From Nucisporomicrobium flavum (GTDB lineage: Bacteria > Actinomycetota > Actinomycetes > Mycobacteriales > Micromonosporaceae), in contig NZ_JADMLH010000012.1 of the NCBI RefSeq assembly GCF_016464385.1, positions 186,001 to 250,000 on the forward strand: 64,000 bases of DNA, in the 5' to 3' direction. Positions within the stretch are counted from its first letter, which is position 1. Each line of letters opens with the position of its first letter. A program made the position numbers and the translations under genes. This document shows, piece by piece, positions 35,858 through 47,065 of this stretch. Under the pieces are notes generated by a model. It did not search any database, was not told the origin of the DNA, and worked only from the letters and a program-made list of their open reading frames with translations.

Positions 35858-36433
35858 TCACGACCGCCGAACGGCTCCCTCGACGACGTCGAGCACCCGG
35901 CTCAGCTCGCCGGCCGGCCGGCCGGTCGCCAGATGCAGCACCAGGCCGTCGTACGCCAGCTCCAGGAACTGAGTCAGCACGTCCACGGGTACGTCGTCGC
36001 GCAGCACGCCCGCGTCGCGCTGGCGCTCGAGCCGGTCCCGGGTGGCCGAGGCGATCGCGGCGGACCGTTCCGTCCAGCGCTTGGCGAACTCGGGGTCGGT
36101 CCGCAGCCGCCGCGACACCTCCAGCTGGGTGCCGAGCCAGCCGGCCGTGTCGCCGCTGCCGCCGGCCCGCTCCAGCAGGTCGCGCATCACCTGGACGAGG
36201 CCGTTGCGGGCGACCGTCTCCACCATGGCGGCGGCGTCGTCCTCGGCCACGGCGAGGAACAGGGAGTCCTTGTCGCGAAAATGGTGGAAAATCGCGCCTC
36301 GCGACAATCCGGTCGCCTCCTCGAGGCGGCGGACCGTGGCGCCCTCGTAGCCGTACCGCGCGAAGCATCCGCGCGCCGCCCCGAGGATCTCGTGGCGGCG
36401 GGCCGCTAGCTGGTCCTGGCTTACCCTGGGCAC
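35858..36433 (-). CDS. acnR: TetR-family repressor, AcnR type
   Basis: 191-residue TetR protein. The HTH (residues ~10-57: ARRHEILGAARGCFARYGYEGATV, EEATGLSRGAIFHHF) closely matches AcnR of Corynebacterium and Rv1474c of M. tuberculosis, repressors of aconitase that sense citrate or iron. In those organisms it lies beside acn; here six genes and 2.7 kb separate them, though both are on the minus strand. The start is GTG 36433. The assignment rests on sequence likeness plus the nearby acn. Confidence 0.82.
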   Translation of the reverse strand: MPRVSQDQLAARRHEILGAARGCFARYGYEGATVRRLEEATGLSRGAIFHHFRDKDSLFLAVAEDDAAAMVETVARNGLVQVMRDLLERAGGSGDTAGWLGTQLEVSRRLRTDPEFAKRWTERSAAIASATRDRLERQRDAGVLRDDVPVDVLTQFLELAYDGLVLHLATGRPAGELSRVLDVVEGAVRRS

Positions 36434-36566
36434 GCCACGATGGTGTCATGACCGTTCCGGCGCTTGCAATCCGTACGTACGGCTTGGCAGGCTCTGGCTC
36501 CGGGTCCGGCCGTTGTTAACACTGTTGGGCTGTTGGCTCCCGTATTCACTCACGTACAGTGCCCGG

Positions 36567-37217
36567 GTGCCCCTCGTCTTCCTCGCCCTGGACGACACCC
36601 TGCTCGACCGCAGTGGTGCGTTCAAGTTGTGGGCGAAGGGATTTCTCGACGAGATCCAGGCACCACACGAAGACCTCGACTGGTTACTCTCCGTCGACGC
36701 TGATGGCCTGACGTCCCGGTGGGATCTCGCGGATCTCATCCGTGACCGGTACCAGCTCGACGTGCCGTCGATCGACCTGCGCGAGGAGCTGCTCGAGGGG
36801 CCGCTCGCGTACGAACGCCTCGACCCGCTCGTGGCCTGCGCGCTCCAGATCGCCGGTGACGCCGGCTGGGTGCCTGTCGTGGTCACCAACGGCCCGCACG
36901 AGCAGCAGGAGACCCGCATCCGGCGTACCGGCCTGGACCGCTACATCGCCGACTGGGTCATCTCCGAGCAGGCCGGGGTCAGCAAGCCCAACCCGCGCAT
37001 CTTCGCGCTCGCCGCCCAGCGGGTCCGGATGCGCCTCGCCGGCGCCTGGATCGTCGGCGACAGCCCCGAGGCCGACATCGGCGGTGCCGCGGCGATGGGA
37101 CTACCGAGCGTGTGGCTGCACCGCGGCCGGGAATGGCTCGACAACCGGTTCGCGCCGACCCGCGTCGTCGGCAACGTCATCCAGGGACTGTCGGCCATCA
37201 TGGCGACCGGAAAATAG
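36567..37217 (+). CDS. HAD-superfamily protein lacking the nucleophile Asp
   Basis: 216-residue HAD fold. Motif I reads FLALDDTLLDR instead of F-D-x-D-D-T: the position of the phosphorylated nucleophile Asp is Ala (codon GCC), while the general acid Asp is kept. Motif II (VVVTNGP), motif III Lys (SKPNPRIF) and motif IV (WIVGDSPEADIGGA) are intact. It is therefore probably not a standard phosphatase. GTG 36567 is chosen: TACAGT (36555-36560) is 6 nt upstream and TTGGCT about 16 nt before that. An upstream in-frame start at 36513 is less likely. Confidence 0.85.
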   Translation: MPLVFLALDDTLLDRSGAFKLWAKGFLDEIQAPHEDLDWLLSVDADGLTSRWDLADLIRDRYQLDVPSIDLREELLEGPLAYERLDPLVACALQIAGDAGWVPVVVTNGPHEQQETRIRRTGLDRYIADWVISEQAGVSKPNPRIFALAAQRVRMRLAGAWIVGDSPEADIGGAAAMGLPSVWLHRGREWLDNRFAPTRVVGNVIQGLSAIMATGK

Positions 37218-37288
37218 GTTGCGGCTCCCGGGATCCCCCGGAAGAGTGCACCGCGTACGGATCTTCTCGAGAAAGGGGGGTGAACCTC

Positions 37289-37438
37289 ATGGCCGTCTTT
37301 GTGCTTCGCCGTGCCCAGGTTCCGAACTTCCCTTCCTTCTCCGAGGAGACCCTCCAGTGCGAGAGCACGACTCTTTCGGCCCGGCAACCATGCGCCGAGG
37401 CCGTCGCAAGTTCGACGACGACGAGCCGGACTTCGTAA
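37289..37438 (+). CDS. possible 49-aa upstream reading frame of the RIO kinase gene
   Basis: ATG 37289 has a very strong purine-rich RBS (GAAAGGGGGGTGAACCTC) and opens a 49-codon frame (MAVFVLRRAQVPNF...) ending inside the RIO kinase gene, overlapping it by about 80 nt in another frame. The latter part is simply out-of-frame RIO coding sequence. It may be a regulatory leader; no homologue is known to me. Confidence 0.3.
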   Translation: MAVFVLRRAQVPNFPSFSEETLQCESTTLSARQPCAEAVASSTTTSRTS

Positions 37439-38274
37439 AGCGCGGCCGTCCCGCGCCGCAGCTGTCCGAGGACCCCGACCTGCCCGAGACCGGCGACCGC
37501 TGGTCCACCTGGGACGGCGCCCTGCACGGACCGGAACCCCGCCCGGACTGGGTGCGTACCGAGCACCGGGCCGTGGACACCGAACTCGGCATGCTCAAGA
37601 CCGGCAAGGAAGCCGACGTCTTCCTCGTCCGCCGGGCCGTACCCGACACCGGCGAGATCAGCATGCTCGCGGCCAAGCGCTACCGCGACGGCGACCACCG
37701 CCTCTTCCACCGCGACGCCGGCTACCTCGAGGGACGGCGGGTGCGCCGCTCCCGCGAGATGCGGGCGATGACGAACCGTACGTCGTTCGGCAAGGAACTC
37801 ATCGCCGGGCAGTGGGCGGCGGCCGAGTTCGGGGCGCTCACCCGGCTCTGGCAGGTCGGCCAGGAAGGCGGCACGATCTCGGTGCCGTACCCGGTGCAGC
37901 TCATCGGCACCGAGCTCATGCTCGAGTTCATCGGCGACTGGGAGACCGGCGAGGCAGCACCCCGGCTCGCCCAGGTCCGGCCCGACCGCGACGGGCTCGA
38001 GGACCTGTGGCGGCAGATGGTGGACGCGCTCAGCGTGCTCGCCCGGGCCCAGCTCGCGCACGGGGACCTGTCGCCGTACAACACCCTGGTGCACGACGGG
38101 CGGCTGGTGCTCATCGACCTGCCGCAGGTCGTGGACGTGATCGCCAACCCGCGCGGCGCGGAATTCCTCGCCCGCGACGTCCGCAACGTCGCGGCGTGGT
38201 TCACCTCCCGCGGGCTGACCGTGAACGCCGACGACCTGATCGAACGGCTCTCGTACGAGGCGGGGCTGCACTGA
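37357..38274 (+). CDS. RIO1-family serine protein kinase
   Basis: 305-residue RIO-type atypical kinase. A charged N-terminal ~60 residues precede the flexible ATP loop GKEADVFLV (83-91), catalytic Lys107 (AAKRYR), the catalytic loop with D237 (HGDLSPYN) and the metal-binding D of LVLIDLPQ. RIO kinases act in ribosome maturation in archaea and eukaryotes; the bacterial role is poorly known. GTG 37357 follows GAGGAGA; ATG 37390 is an alternative. A palindromic terminator follows the stop. Confidence 0.9.
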   Translation: MREHDSFGPATMRRGRRKFDDDEPDFVKRGRPAPQLSEDPDLPETGDRWSTWDGALHGPEPRPDWVRTEHRAVDTELGMLKTGKEADVFLVRRAVPDTGEISMLAAKRYRDGDHRLFHRDAGYLEGRRVRRSREMRAMTNRTSFGKELIAGQWAAAEFGALTRLWQVGQEGGTISVPYPVQLIGTELMLEFIGDWETGEAAPRLAQVRPDRDGLEDLWRQMVDALSVLARAQLAHGDLSPYNTLVHDGRLVLIDLPQVVDVIANPRGAEFLARDVRNVAAWFTSRGLTVNADDLIERLSYEAGLH

Positions 38275-38280
38275 GCGCAC

Positions 38281-38310
38281 CGGGCCCGGGCCGCTTCCGG
38301 CCCGGGCCCG
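38281..38310. terminator. bidirectional hairpin terminator
   Basis: Perfect 13-bp inverted repeat (38281-38293 and 38298-38310) with a CTTC tetraloop between the convergent stops of the RIO kinase (38274) and the DUF2630 gene (38318). Confidence 0.85.
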
Positions 38311-38317
38311 GACCGTC

Positions 38318-38563
38318 TCACTGCAGGTAGTTCTCGACCTCACTGGTGCTGTGGGCCTGCTCCGCGTCCGGGTCGTTGCCGGTCTCCCGCGCCGCCCGGC
38401 GCCGGCGCAGCAGGTCCCAGCACTGGTCGAGGGCCTCCTCGAGCTCCTTCAGGCGGGCGTGCTCCTCCTCGGCGGTGAGCTTCCCCTGGCTCAGCTGCTG
38501 CCGCAGCTTGTGCTCCTCGTCGACCAGGCCGTTGATCCGGCCCAGCACCTCTTTGTCATCCAT
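38318..38563 (-). CDS. DUF2630 family protein
   Basis: 81-residue acidic coiled-coil protein (LGRINGLVDEEHKLRQQL, EEEHARLKELEEALDQCWDLLRRRRA). This small family is common in Actinobacteria and of unknown function. ATG 38563 has TAGGCT (complement of 38570-38575) 6 nt upstream and no Shine-Dalgarno, so it is probably leaderless. Confidence 0.88.
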   Translation of the reverse strand: MDDKEVLGRINGLVDEEHKLRQQLSQGKLTAEEEHARLKELEEALDQCWDLLRRRRAARETGNDPDAEQAHSTSEVENYLQ

Positions 38564-38679
38564 GCGCCGAGCCTAGCGTCGGGCCGGTGGGCGGGCGGCC
38601 GGGTGCGCCGCCGTTCCTGGCACCGGCCCGCTCGCCGGCGGGCCCGGAAGTGTCGTACCCCGGCGGGAGGATTTCCGCC

Positions 38680-39169
38680 ATGGCCGAACCCCTTGCCCGC
38701 AGCGAGCTTCTCGTCTGGATCTTCTACGGCATGTTCGTGTTCCGCGATCGCTGGTGCGACGCCGGCGGGAGCGACGAGGCCCGGCAGGCGTCCCGGCGGA
38801 CGGTCGTGGGGGCGTCGACCTATCACGTGGTGGGGCAGGCCCTGTCCCACCGGGCCAGGCTCAGCGTGCGGGTCTGGCGCGGGCCGCCCGCGCCGGAGCC
38901 CGGCTGGGACGGCAGCCACGAGATGGAGCTGCACTGCCCGACCGGCGAGATGGTGGCCGACGAGATCACCGGCGGCAGCCCCGAGGTGATCGACCTCGGT
39001 GAGCCGGGCGTCTACGGGCTGCGCGCGAGCTGGCGTGGCCGCGAGGCGGCGCACGAGGAGACGCTTGCCGTCATCGACGACGCCGGCCCACTGGGAGTGA
39101 GCCTGGCCGGACAGGCGGACGCCCCGCCGTCCGCGGGGGACGACGGGGCGTTCGCTGGGCTGCGTACGG

Positions 39170-39180
<11 letters not shown>
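38680..39180 (+). CDS. hypothetical protein
   Basis: 166-residue protein, not recognised. It has a hydrophobic/aromatic N-terminus (LLVWIFYGMFVFRDRWCD) and a mixed beta-rich centre (YGLRASWRGREAAHEE) with a disordered acidic C-terminus. ATG 38680 follows GGGAGG at 9-nt spacing. Its last 11 bp overlap the end of the convergent aconitase gene. Coding is supported by RBS and codon use; function unknown. Confidence 0.65.
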
Positions 39181-41941
<2,761 letters not shown>

Positions 41942-42012
41942 GTCATCTCCTTCACACCCAGCGACCGTGAGTAGTCCTCAGCAGTCTGTCGCACCGGCGA
42001 CGGCCACCCGTC

Positions 42013-42030
42013 GGTTAGGCACGCCTAACC
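42013..42030. promoter_or_regulatory. palindromic candidate operator upstream of acnA
   Basis: GGTTAGGC-AC-GCCTAACC, a perfect 8-bp inverted repeat with 2-bp centre, 72 bp upstream of the acnA start. The TTAGGC half-sites resemble DtxR/IdeR iron-box halves, but the spacing differs from the 19-bp consensus. Closer to the gene, TGAG-N5-CTCA gives a second small palindrome (about 41970-41982). Candidate sites for iron regulators or AcnR. Confidence 0.45.
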
Positions 42031-42089
42031 CACCGTCCACGTCTCCCGTAAACCGTACGTCCGTCTTGCTATGGCGTGCAACCCGGCCC

Positions 42090-42253
42090 GGGGCCTGTCC
42101 TGTGGGCCATGACGACGCCGAGACGGAGTCCAGGTTTCGTCTCGCAAGTGGGCCGGGCGGTCGGATACCGGGGTTGTATCCGGCCGTCCGGACCGCGCCG
42201 CGAGGCGGAAGCTGGGCCCGTCGCAGGCCGTCATGGCCCACAGGACAGGCCCC
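42090..42253. repeat. 164-bp palindromic element with perfect 24-bp terminal inverted repeats
   Basis: Arms 42090-42113 and 42230-42253 are exact reverse complements over 24 bp (starting GGGGCCTGTCC). The interior is also imperfectly self-complementary: GGGCGGTCGGATAC pairs with GTATCCGGCCGTCC around a central CGGGGTT, and CTCGC/TTTCG blocks pair with mostly transition differences. The whole unit could fold into one long hairpin or cruciform. There is no transposase gene; a MITE-like origin is possible. It lies between acnA and the divergent NTF2-like gene. Confidence 0.9.
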
Positions 42254-42281
42254 TAGGGTTTACCGGTCATGATCAACGGGA

Positions 42282-42689
42282 ATGCGCCGTCCCGTGAAGG
42301 CGCCCACGGACCTCGAGAACCTCACCGACTTCTTCGACCGCTACGGCTCCGCGCTGACCAGGGGCGACGTCGCGGCGGTGGCCGGTTGCTACGCGATGCC
42401 GGGCATGGTGGTCGCCGACTCGTACAGCTTCACGTTCACCTCGCCGGCGGCCGTCGCGCTGTCGTTCCTCGGGGCCGCCCCGGCGTACCGGGAGCAGCAG
42501 ATCGTCGCCGCCCACGCGCAGATCCTCGACGTGCAGCGGCTCAGCGCGGCGCTCGCCATGGTCGCCGTCGAGTGGGAGTACCTCGACAGCTTCGGGGCCG
42601 CCGTGCCCGGTGAGCACTACCGCTACCTGATCCGGGCCGACGCGGACGGGCCGCGGATCACGACGGTGATCTCCACACCCCGAAATTGA
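42282..42689 (+). CDS. NTF2-like small protein
   Basis: 135-residue protein with an NTF2/SnoaL-like pattern (LTDFFDRYGSALTRGDVAAVAGCYAMPGMVVAD, then beta-strand-rich AAVALSFLG and MVAVEWEYLDS). Function unknown. ATG 42282 follows CAACGGGA; GTG 42294 is an alternative start. It begins 28 bp after the palindromic element, and the pullulanase gene follows 25 bp downstream, so the two may be co-transcribed. Confidence 0.7.
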   Translation: MRRPVKAPTDLENLTDFFDRYGSALTRGDVAAVAGCYAMPGMVVADSYSFTFTSPAAVALSFLGAAPAYREQQIVAAHAQILDVQRLSAALAMVAVEWEYLDSFGAAVPGEHYRYLIRADADGPRITTVISTPRN

Positions 42690-42714
42690 CGCACCCCGGT
42701 GCCATAGTGTCCAG

Positions 42715-45700
42715 GTGAGCACGATCGAGATCACCCGGCCCGCCGAGGCCACGACCATGCTGTGCCGGCCGCAGTGGCTCGTGGTGCACTACCGGCGCGA
42801 CGACAGCCGCTACGACGACTGGTCCCTGCACGTGTGGGGTGACGTCGATCCGTCCGCGGTCACCGGCTTCCCCGGTGGCCACCCTTTTGCCGGTGAGGAC
42901 GCGTACGGGCGGTTCGCCTGGGTCCGGCTCGGCGACTCCGCGCGCGACGTCGGTTTCCTGGTCGTCGACGGCCACGGCGGCAAGGACGTGGCCGAGGACC
43001 GGCACGTCGACCCGGCGCTCACCCCGGAGATCTGGCTGCGCCCCGGCGACGCCGAGATCTACCCGTCGGCCGAGGCCGCGGGCTTCACCGGGGCCGTGAC
43101 CGCCGACGACGGCTATGCCGTCATCCACTACCGCCGGCCCGACGGGGACTACGGCGGGTGGGGCGTGCACGCCTGGGAGGGCACCCCGGAAAAACCCCGA
43201 TGGGGTACGCCGCTCCCGCCGGCGACCTGGGACTCGTTCGGGGCCGTGTTCCGGGTTCCCGTCCGGCCGGACGCCGCGGGTGTGCGCTTCGTGATCTACC
43301 GCGGTGACCACAAGGACCTCCCCGACGACCAGCGCCTCGACCTCACGTCGACCCGCGAAGTGTGGATCATTTCCGGTCACGCTGCGCCCGTACATCCGGA
43401 TCTTCGGTCTCTGGGTCCCGAGCTGGACCCGGCACGGGCGCTGGCGGTCTTCGTCGACCGCACGACCGTCGCCCTTCCCGGCCGGCTGGCCGACCTCGCG
43501 AGCTCGTTCGCGCTGGTCGGCGCGGCCGACGGCGGCCTGCGCCGGGACGGCGACGAGCTGATCGGCGAGCGCACGACGCTGGCCCTCACCGCGCGGCCCG
43601 GCGGGCTGTTCCAGGCGCAGAGCCGGCACTTCCCGCACCTGCGCGCCTACCGCGCGTTCGCCGTGCCCGAGCTGGGCGATGCGGCGCTGGGTCACCTGCT
43701 GCGCGGGCAGCTGCTGCTGGTCGGCCGCGACCACGCCGGGCACCTCACGCTGATCACCGCCGTGCAACTGCCGGGCGTGCTCGACGACCTGTATGCGGAC
43801 GCCGCCGACGCCGAGCTCGGCGTGATCATGGACGAGGAGAAGCCGGCGCTTGCGGTGTGGGCGCCGACGGCCCGCACGGTGTCGCTGGAGCTGTCGAAGA
43901 CGCCCGGCGACGACGAGGTCAAGATCCTGCCGATGGACCGCGACCCGGTGACCGGCATCTGGAGCATCGTGGGCAAGCGCAAATGGATCGGGCGCTACTA
44001 CCGCTACCGGGTGGAGGTGTGGCATCCCGCCGCGCAGCGCGTCGTCACCACCAGCGTCACCGACCCGTATTCGCTGTCGCTGTCCGCCGACTCGACGCAC
44101 AGCCAGATCGTCGACCTCGACGACCCCGCGCTGAAACCGTCCGGCTGGGACACCCTCGCCAGGCCGCCCGCCGTCGCGCCGGCCCGCATGCAGATCGCCG
44201 AGGTGCACGTCCGCGACTTCTCCATCGCCGACGAGACCGTGCCGCCCGAGCACCGCGGCACCTACCTGGCGTTCGCAGACGAGGACACGGCCGGCATGCG
44301 GCACCTGCGGATGCTGGCCGACGCCGGGCTGACCCACGTGCACCTGCTGCCCGCGTACGACTTCGCCACCGTGCCCGACCGGCGCGCCGACCAGGCCGTG
44401 CCGCGGTGCGAGCTCGCATCGTTGCCGCCCGACTCGCCCGAGCAACAGCGCGCCGTCATGGCCGTCGCCGACGAGGACGGCTTCAACTGGGGGTACGACC
44501 CGCTGCACTACACCGCGCCCGAGGGCAGCTACTCGACCGACCCGTGCGGCAGCGCGCGCGTCCTCGAGTTCCGCCGCATGGTCGCCGGCCTGCACGCGGC
44601 CGGCCTGCGCGTGATCATGGACGTGGTCTACAACCACACGATGGCCGACGGGCTCGCCCCGTTCAGCGTCCTCGACCGGGTCGTGCCGGGCTACTACCAC
44701 CGGCTGCTCGACGACGGCACGGTCGCCGAGTCCACGTGCTGCTCCAACACCGCGCCCGAGCACATGATGATGGGCCGGCTCGTCGTCGACTCCGTCGTCA
44801 CCTGGGCGAAGCACTACCGGGTGGACGGGTTCCGCTTCGACCTCATGGGCCACCACCCGCGCGCCAACATCCTCGAGACCCGGGTGACGCTCGACCACCT
44901 CGACGGCGGCAAGGACATCTACCTGTACGGCGAAGGCTGGAACTTCGGCGAGGTCGCGTACGACGCCCGCTTCGCCCAGGCCACCCAGGTCAACATGGCC
45001 GGCACCGGCATCGGCACGTTCGACGACCGGCTGCGCGACGCGGTCCGCGGCGGCGGCTCGTTCGGCGACGACCCGACGGTGCAGGGCTTCGCGACGGGGC
45101 TCGGCTCGGCCACCCCGCTCGCCGTGCACGACCGGATCAAGGTGGGGCTGTCGGGGGCGCTGGCCACGTACCGCTTCACCACCCACACCGGCGCCGAGCA
45201 GAGCGGCGCGCAGATCGACTACAACGGCTCGCCGAGCGGCTACGCGGCCTCGCCGGCGGAGTGCGTGGCGTACGTCGACGCCCACGACAACGAGATCCTG
45301 TACGACGCGATGGCGTTCAAGCTGCCCCGCGACCTCCCCATGATCGACCGCGCCCGGATGCAGATCCTCGCGCTGTCGCTCGTCGTCCTCGGCCAGGGCG
45401 TCGGGTTCGTGGCGCTCGGCAGCGAACGGCTGCGCTCCAAGTCGCTGGACCGCAACTCGTACAACTCCGGCGACTGGTTCAACCAGATCCGGTGGGACGG
45501 GGCCCAGGGCAACGGCTTCGGCATCGGCCTGCCCCCGGCACCGGACAACGAGGACAAGTGGCCGTGGGCCCGCCCGCTGCTCGCCGACCCGTCCCTGGTC
45601 CCGTCCGCGCAGATCATCGACATGGCCGCGGCCCGGTACGCCGAACTCCTCCGCATCCGCCGCTCCACCCCGGTCTTCGGCCTCCCCACGGCCGACGAGG

Positions 45701-46005
45701 TGGAACGCCGCCTGACCTTCCCCCTCGGCGGCCCCCACGAGACGCCCGGCGTGATCGTCATGTGCCTCGACGGCACCGGCCTGGACCCGCGCTGGAGCAC
45801 GGTGGTGGTCGTGTTCAACGCGACCGGCTCGGAGGCCGCGGAGGTGGTGCCGGGGCTGGCCGGGGTGGAGCTGGAGCTGCACCCGGAGCTGACAGGATCG
45901 GCGGATCCGCTGGTACGGGTGGCCACGGCCGCTGCGTCGCCGGAAGGAGCGAGGGTGGTGGTGCCGGCACGGTCGGTCGCGGTGTTCGTGGCCGAGCTGG
46001 CCTGA
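42715..46005 (+). CDS. pullulanase-type alpha-1,6-glucosidase (GH13)
   Basis: 1096-residue debranching enzyme that cleaves alpha-1,6 links in glycogen or pullulan-like glucans. Two N-terminal PUD/CBM41-like starch-binding domains (about 15-110 and 115-225), a CBM48-like segment (about 350-430) and a GH13 barrel with regions I DVVYNH (D636), II FRFDLMG (nucleophile D709), III YGEGWN (acid E740) and IV DAHDNE (D858) are visible. No signal peptide is present, so it is probably cytoplasmic and acts on glycogen. GTG 42715 start; CATAGT lies 6 nt upstream. Confidence 0.93.
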   Translation: MSTIEITRPAEATTMLCRPQWLVVHYRRDDSRYDDWSLHVWGDVDPSAVTGFPGGHPFAGEDAYGRFAWVRLGDSARDVGFLVVDGHGGKDVAEDRHVDPALTPEIWLRPGDAEIYPSAEAAGFTGAVTADDGYAVIHYRRPDGDYGGWGVHAWEGTPEKPRWGTPLPPATWDSFGAVFRVPVRPDAAGVRFVIYRGDHKDLPDDQRLDLTSTREVWIISGHAAPVHPDLRSLGPELDPARALAVFVDRTTVALPGRLADLASSFALVGAADGGLRRDGDELIGERTTLALTARPGGLFQAQSRHFPHLRAYRAFAVPELGDAALGHLLRGQLLLVGRDHAGHLTLITAVQLPGVLDDLYADAADAELGVIMDEEKPALAVWAPTARTVSLELSKTPGDDEVKILPMDRDPVTGIWSIVGKRKWIGRYYRYRVEVWHPAAQRVVTTSVTDPYSLSLSADSTHSQIVDLDDPALKPSGWDTLARPPAVAPARMQIAEVHVRDFSIADETVPPEHRGTYLAFADEDTAGMRHLRMLADAGLTHVHLLPAYDFATVPDRRADQAVPRCELASLPPDSPEQQRAVMAVADEDGFNWGYDPLHYTAPEGSYSTDPCGSARVLEFRRMVAGLHAAGLRVIMDVVYNHTMADGLAPFSVLDRVVPGYYHRLLDDGTVAESTCCSNTAPEHMMMGRLVVDSVVTWAKHYRVDGFRFDLMGHHPRANILETRVTLDHLDGGKDIYLYGEGWNFGEVAYDARFAQATQVNMAGTGIGTFDDRLRDAVRGGGSFGDDPTVQGFATGLGSATPLAVHDRIKVGLSGALATYRFTTHTGAEQSGAQIDYNGSPSGYAASPAECVAYVDAHDNEILYDAMAFKLPRDLPMIDRARMQILALSLVVLGQGVGFVALGSERLRSKSLDRNSYNSGDWFNQIRWDGAQGNGFGIGLPPAPDNEDKWPWARPLLADPSLVPSAQIIDMAAARYAELLRIRRSTPVFGLPTADEVERRLTFPLGGPHETPGVIVMCLDGTGLDPRWSTVVVVFNATGSEAAEVVPGLAGVELELHPELTGSADPLVRVATAAASPEGARVVVPARSVAVFVAELA

Positions 46006-46078
46006 GCGATCGTTCCATTCGCGCCGGCGCGCGCCGCGGTGCGCTGTGGGCGGTGCGCTGTGGGCGGTGCGGGTCCGT

Positions 46079-46141
46079 CGGCGGCCGTTGGTCGCGGGTG
46101 AGGCCCCCCCCGGCGGCCGTTGGTCGCGGGTGAGGCCCCCC
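46079..46141. repeat. 32/31-bp tandem duplication
   Basis: CGGCGGCCGTTGGTCGCGGG... (46079-46110) is repeated immediately at 46111-46141, differing only by one C in the terminal C-run. Just before it, GCGGTGCGCTGTGG is also repeated (about 46037-46070). Non-coding, between the pullulanase and lipoprotein genes. Confidence 0.85.
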
Positions 46142-46227
46142 GGCTTGAGGTGATCTCGGCGATTCGGAATCATGGCTGACCGGTCGCGCCTCCTACCGGG
46201 GCGCTTCCCGGCGGGAGGACGAGCAAC

Positions 46228-46680
46228 GTGCGTATCGGATGTGCTGTGGTGGGCCTCGCGGCGCTGGCCCTCGCGGCCGGCTGCACCTCGAAGCCGGACG
46301 CCCAGCCGCAGCCCGGCCCGTCGACCGCGGCCTCCCCGCCCGCCTGGACCGAACCGGCCGACTACGGGTTCGTGGTGGAGCGCCGGTGCGACGGCCGCGC
46401 GTCCCTGGGCATGTACCGGGTCACCGTGCAGGACCGGACGGTCGCCAAGGCGGAGCGCATCGACGGCAAGAACATCGTCGGCGAAGAGGAGATCGACGTA
46501 CCGACGCTGGGCGGCCTGCTCGACCTGGCCCGCACGGCGGCGGACGACGGCGGCAAAATGTCGACGAGCGCCGACCCGGTGGACGGGCACCCGGTGACGG
46601 TGTCGTTCGACGTGTCGGAGGCCGGCGACAACGCCGAGAACACCTGCTTCCACATCACCGAGTACGCCCCGGCATCGTAG
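46228..46680 (+). CDS. small lipoprotein, DUF6174-like
   Basis: 150-residue lipoprotein: lipobox LAAGC with Cys19, Pro/Ala linker, then a DUF6174-like domain (FVVERRCDGRASLGMYRVTVQDRTVAKAE, VPTLGGLLDLARTA) with a conserved Cys pair (ERRCDG, ENTCFHI). Membrane-anchored on the outer face; function unknown. GTG 46228 follows GGGAGG. Confidence 0.82.
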   Translation: MRIGCAVVGLAALALAAGCTSKPDAQPQPGPSTAASPPAWTEPADYGFVVERRCDGRASLGMYRVTVQDRTVAKAERIDGKNIVGEEEIDVPTLGGLLDLARTAADDGGKMSTSADPVDGHPVTVSFDVSEAGDNAENTCFHITEYAPAS

Positions 46681-46782
46681 CCGTCTTCCGCGTCAGCCCT
46701 CGGGCTGTCGTCGGTCGTCCCGGCGACAGCGGGTAGCTGTCTCCCGCGCCGGTTCCTCGGCTGACCGTGTTGGTTTAGGCGC

Positions 46783-46975
46783 CTGGCCGCCGCCTACGGC
46801 CCGCCGCCGCTTTGGCTGGCCGCCGCCCTGGCTGGCCGCCGCCTACGGCCCGCCGCCGCTTTGGCTGGCCGCCGCCCTGGCTGGCCGCCGCCTACGGCCC
46901 GCCGCCGCTTTGGCTGGCCGCCGCCGCTTTGGCTGGCCGCCGCCCTGGCTGGCCGCCGCCTACGGCCGCCGTCTA
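46783..46975. repeat. 49-bp tandem repeat array
   Basis: Units beginning CTGGCCGCCGCCTACGGC at 46783, 46832 and 46881 (period exactly 49), then a fourth at 46949 after one extra internal 19-bp sub-repeat. Sub-units CTTTGGCTGGCCGCCGCC recur within. Both strands give Gly/Arg/Pro or Ala-rich frames, but these look like repeat artefacts. With flanks 46681-46782 and 46976-47065 it fills the 385-bp gap before the LysE gene; nothing else is seen there. Confidence 0.88.
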
Positions 46976-47065
46976 CAGGCCGTCGTCTTTGGTCGGCCGC
47001 TCCCCACCGGCTCCAGCTTGCGGGACGGCCGACCGATGCCGTGCTCCATCGGGGACGAGGTTCGG

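Noticed and set aside
42013..42030. Classical 19-bp DtxR/IdeR box
   Set aside because: Half-sites are similar, but the centre is 2 bp instead of the required arrangement; kept only as a candidate operator.
42658..46653. 1331-aa minus-strand reading frame opposite the pullulanase gene
   Set aside because: Antisense to intact GH13 motifs; no domain or repeat structure; typical long antisense frame in high-GC DNA.
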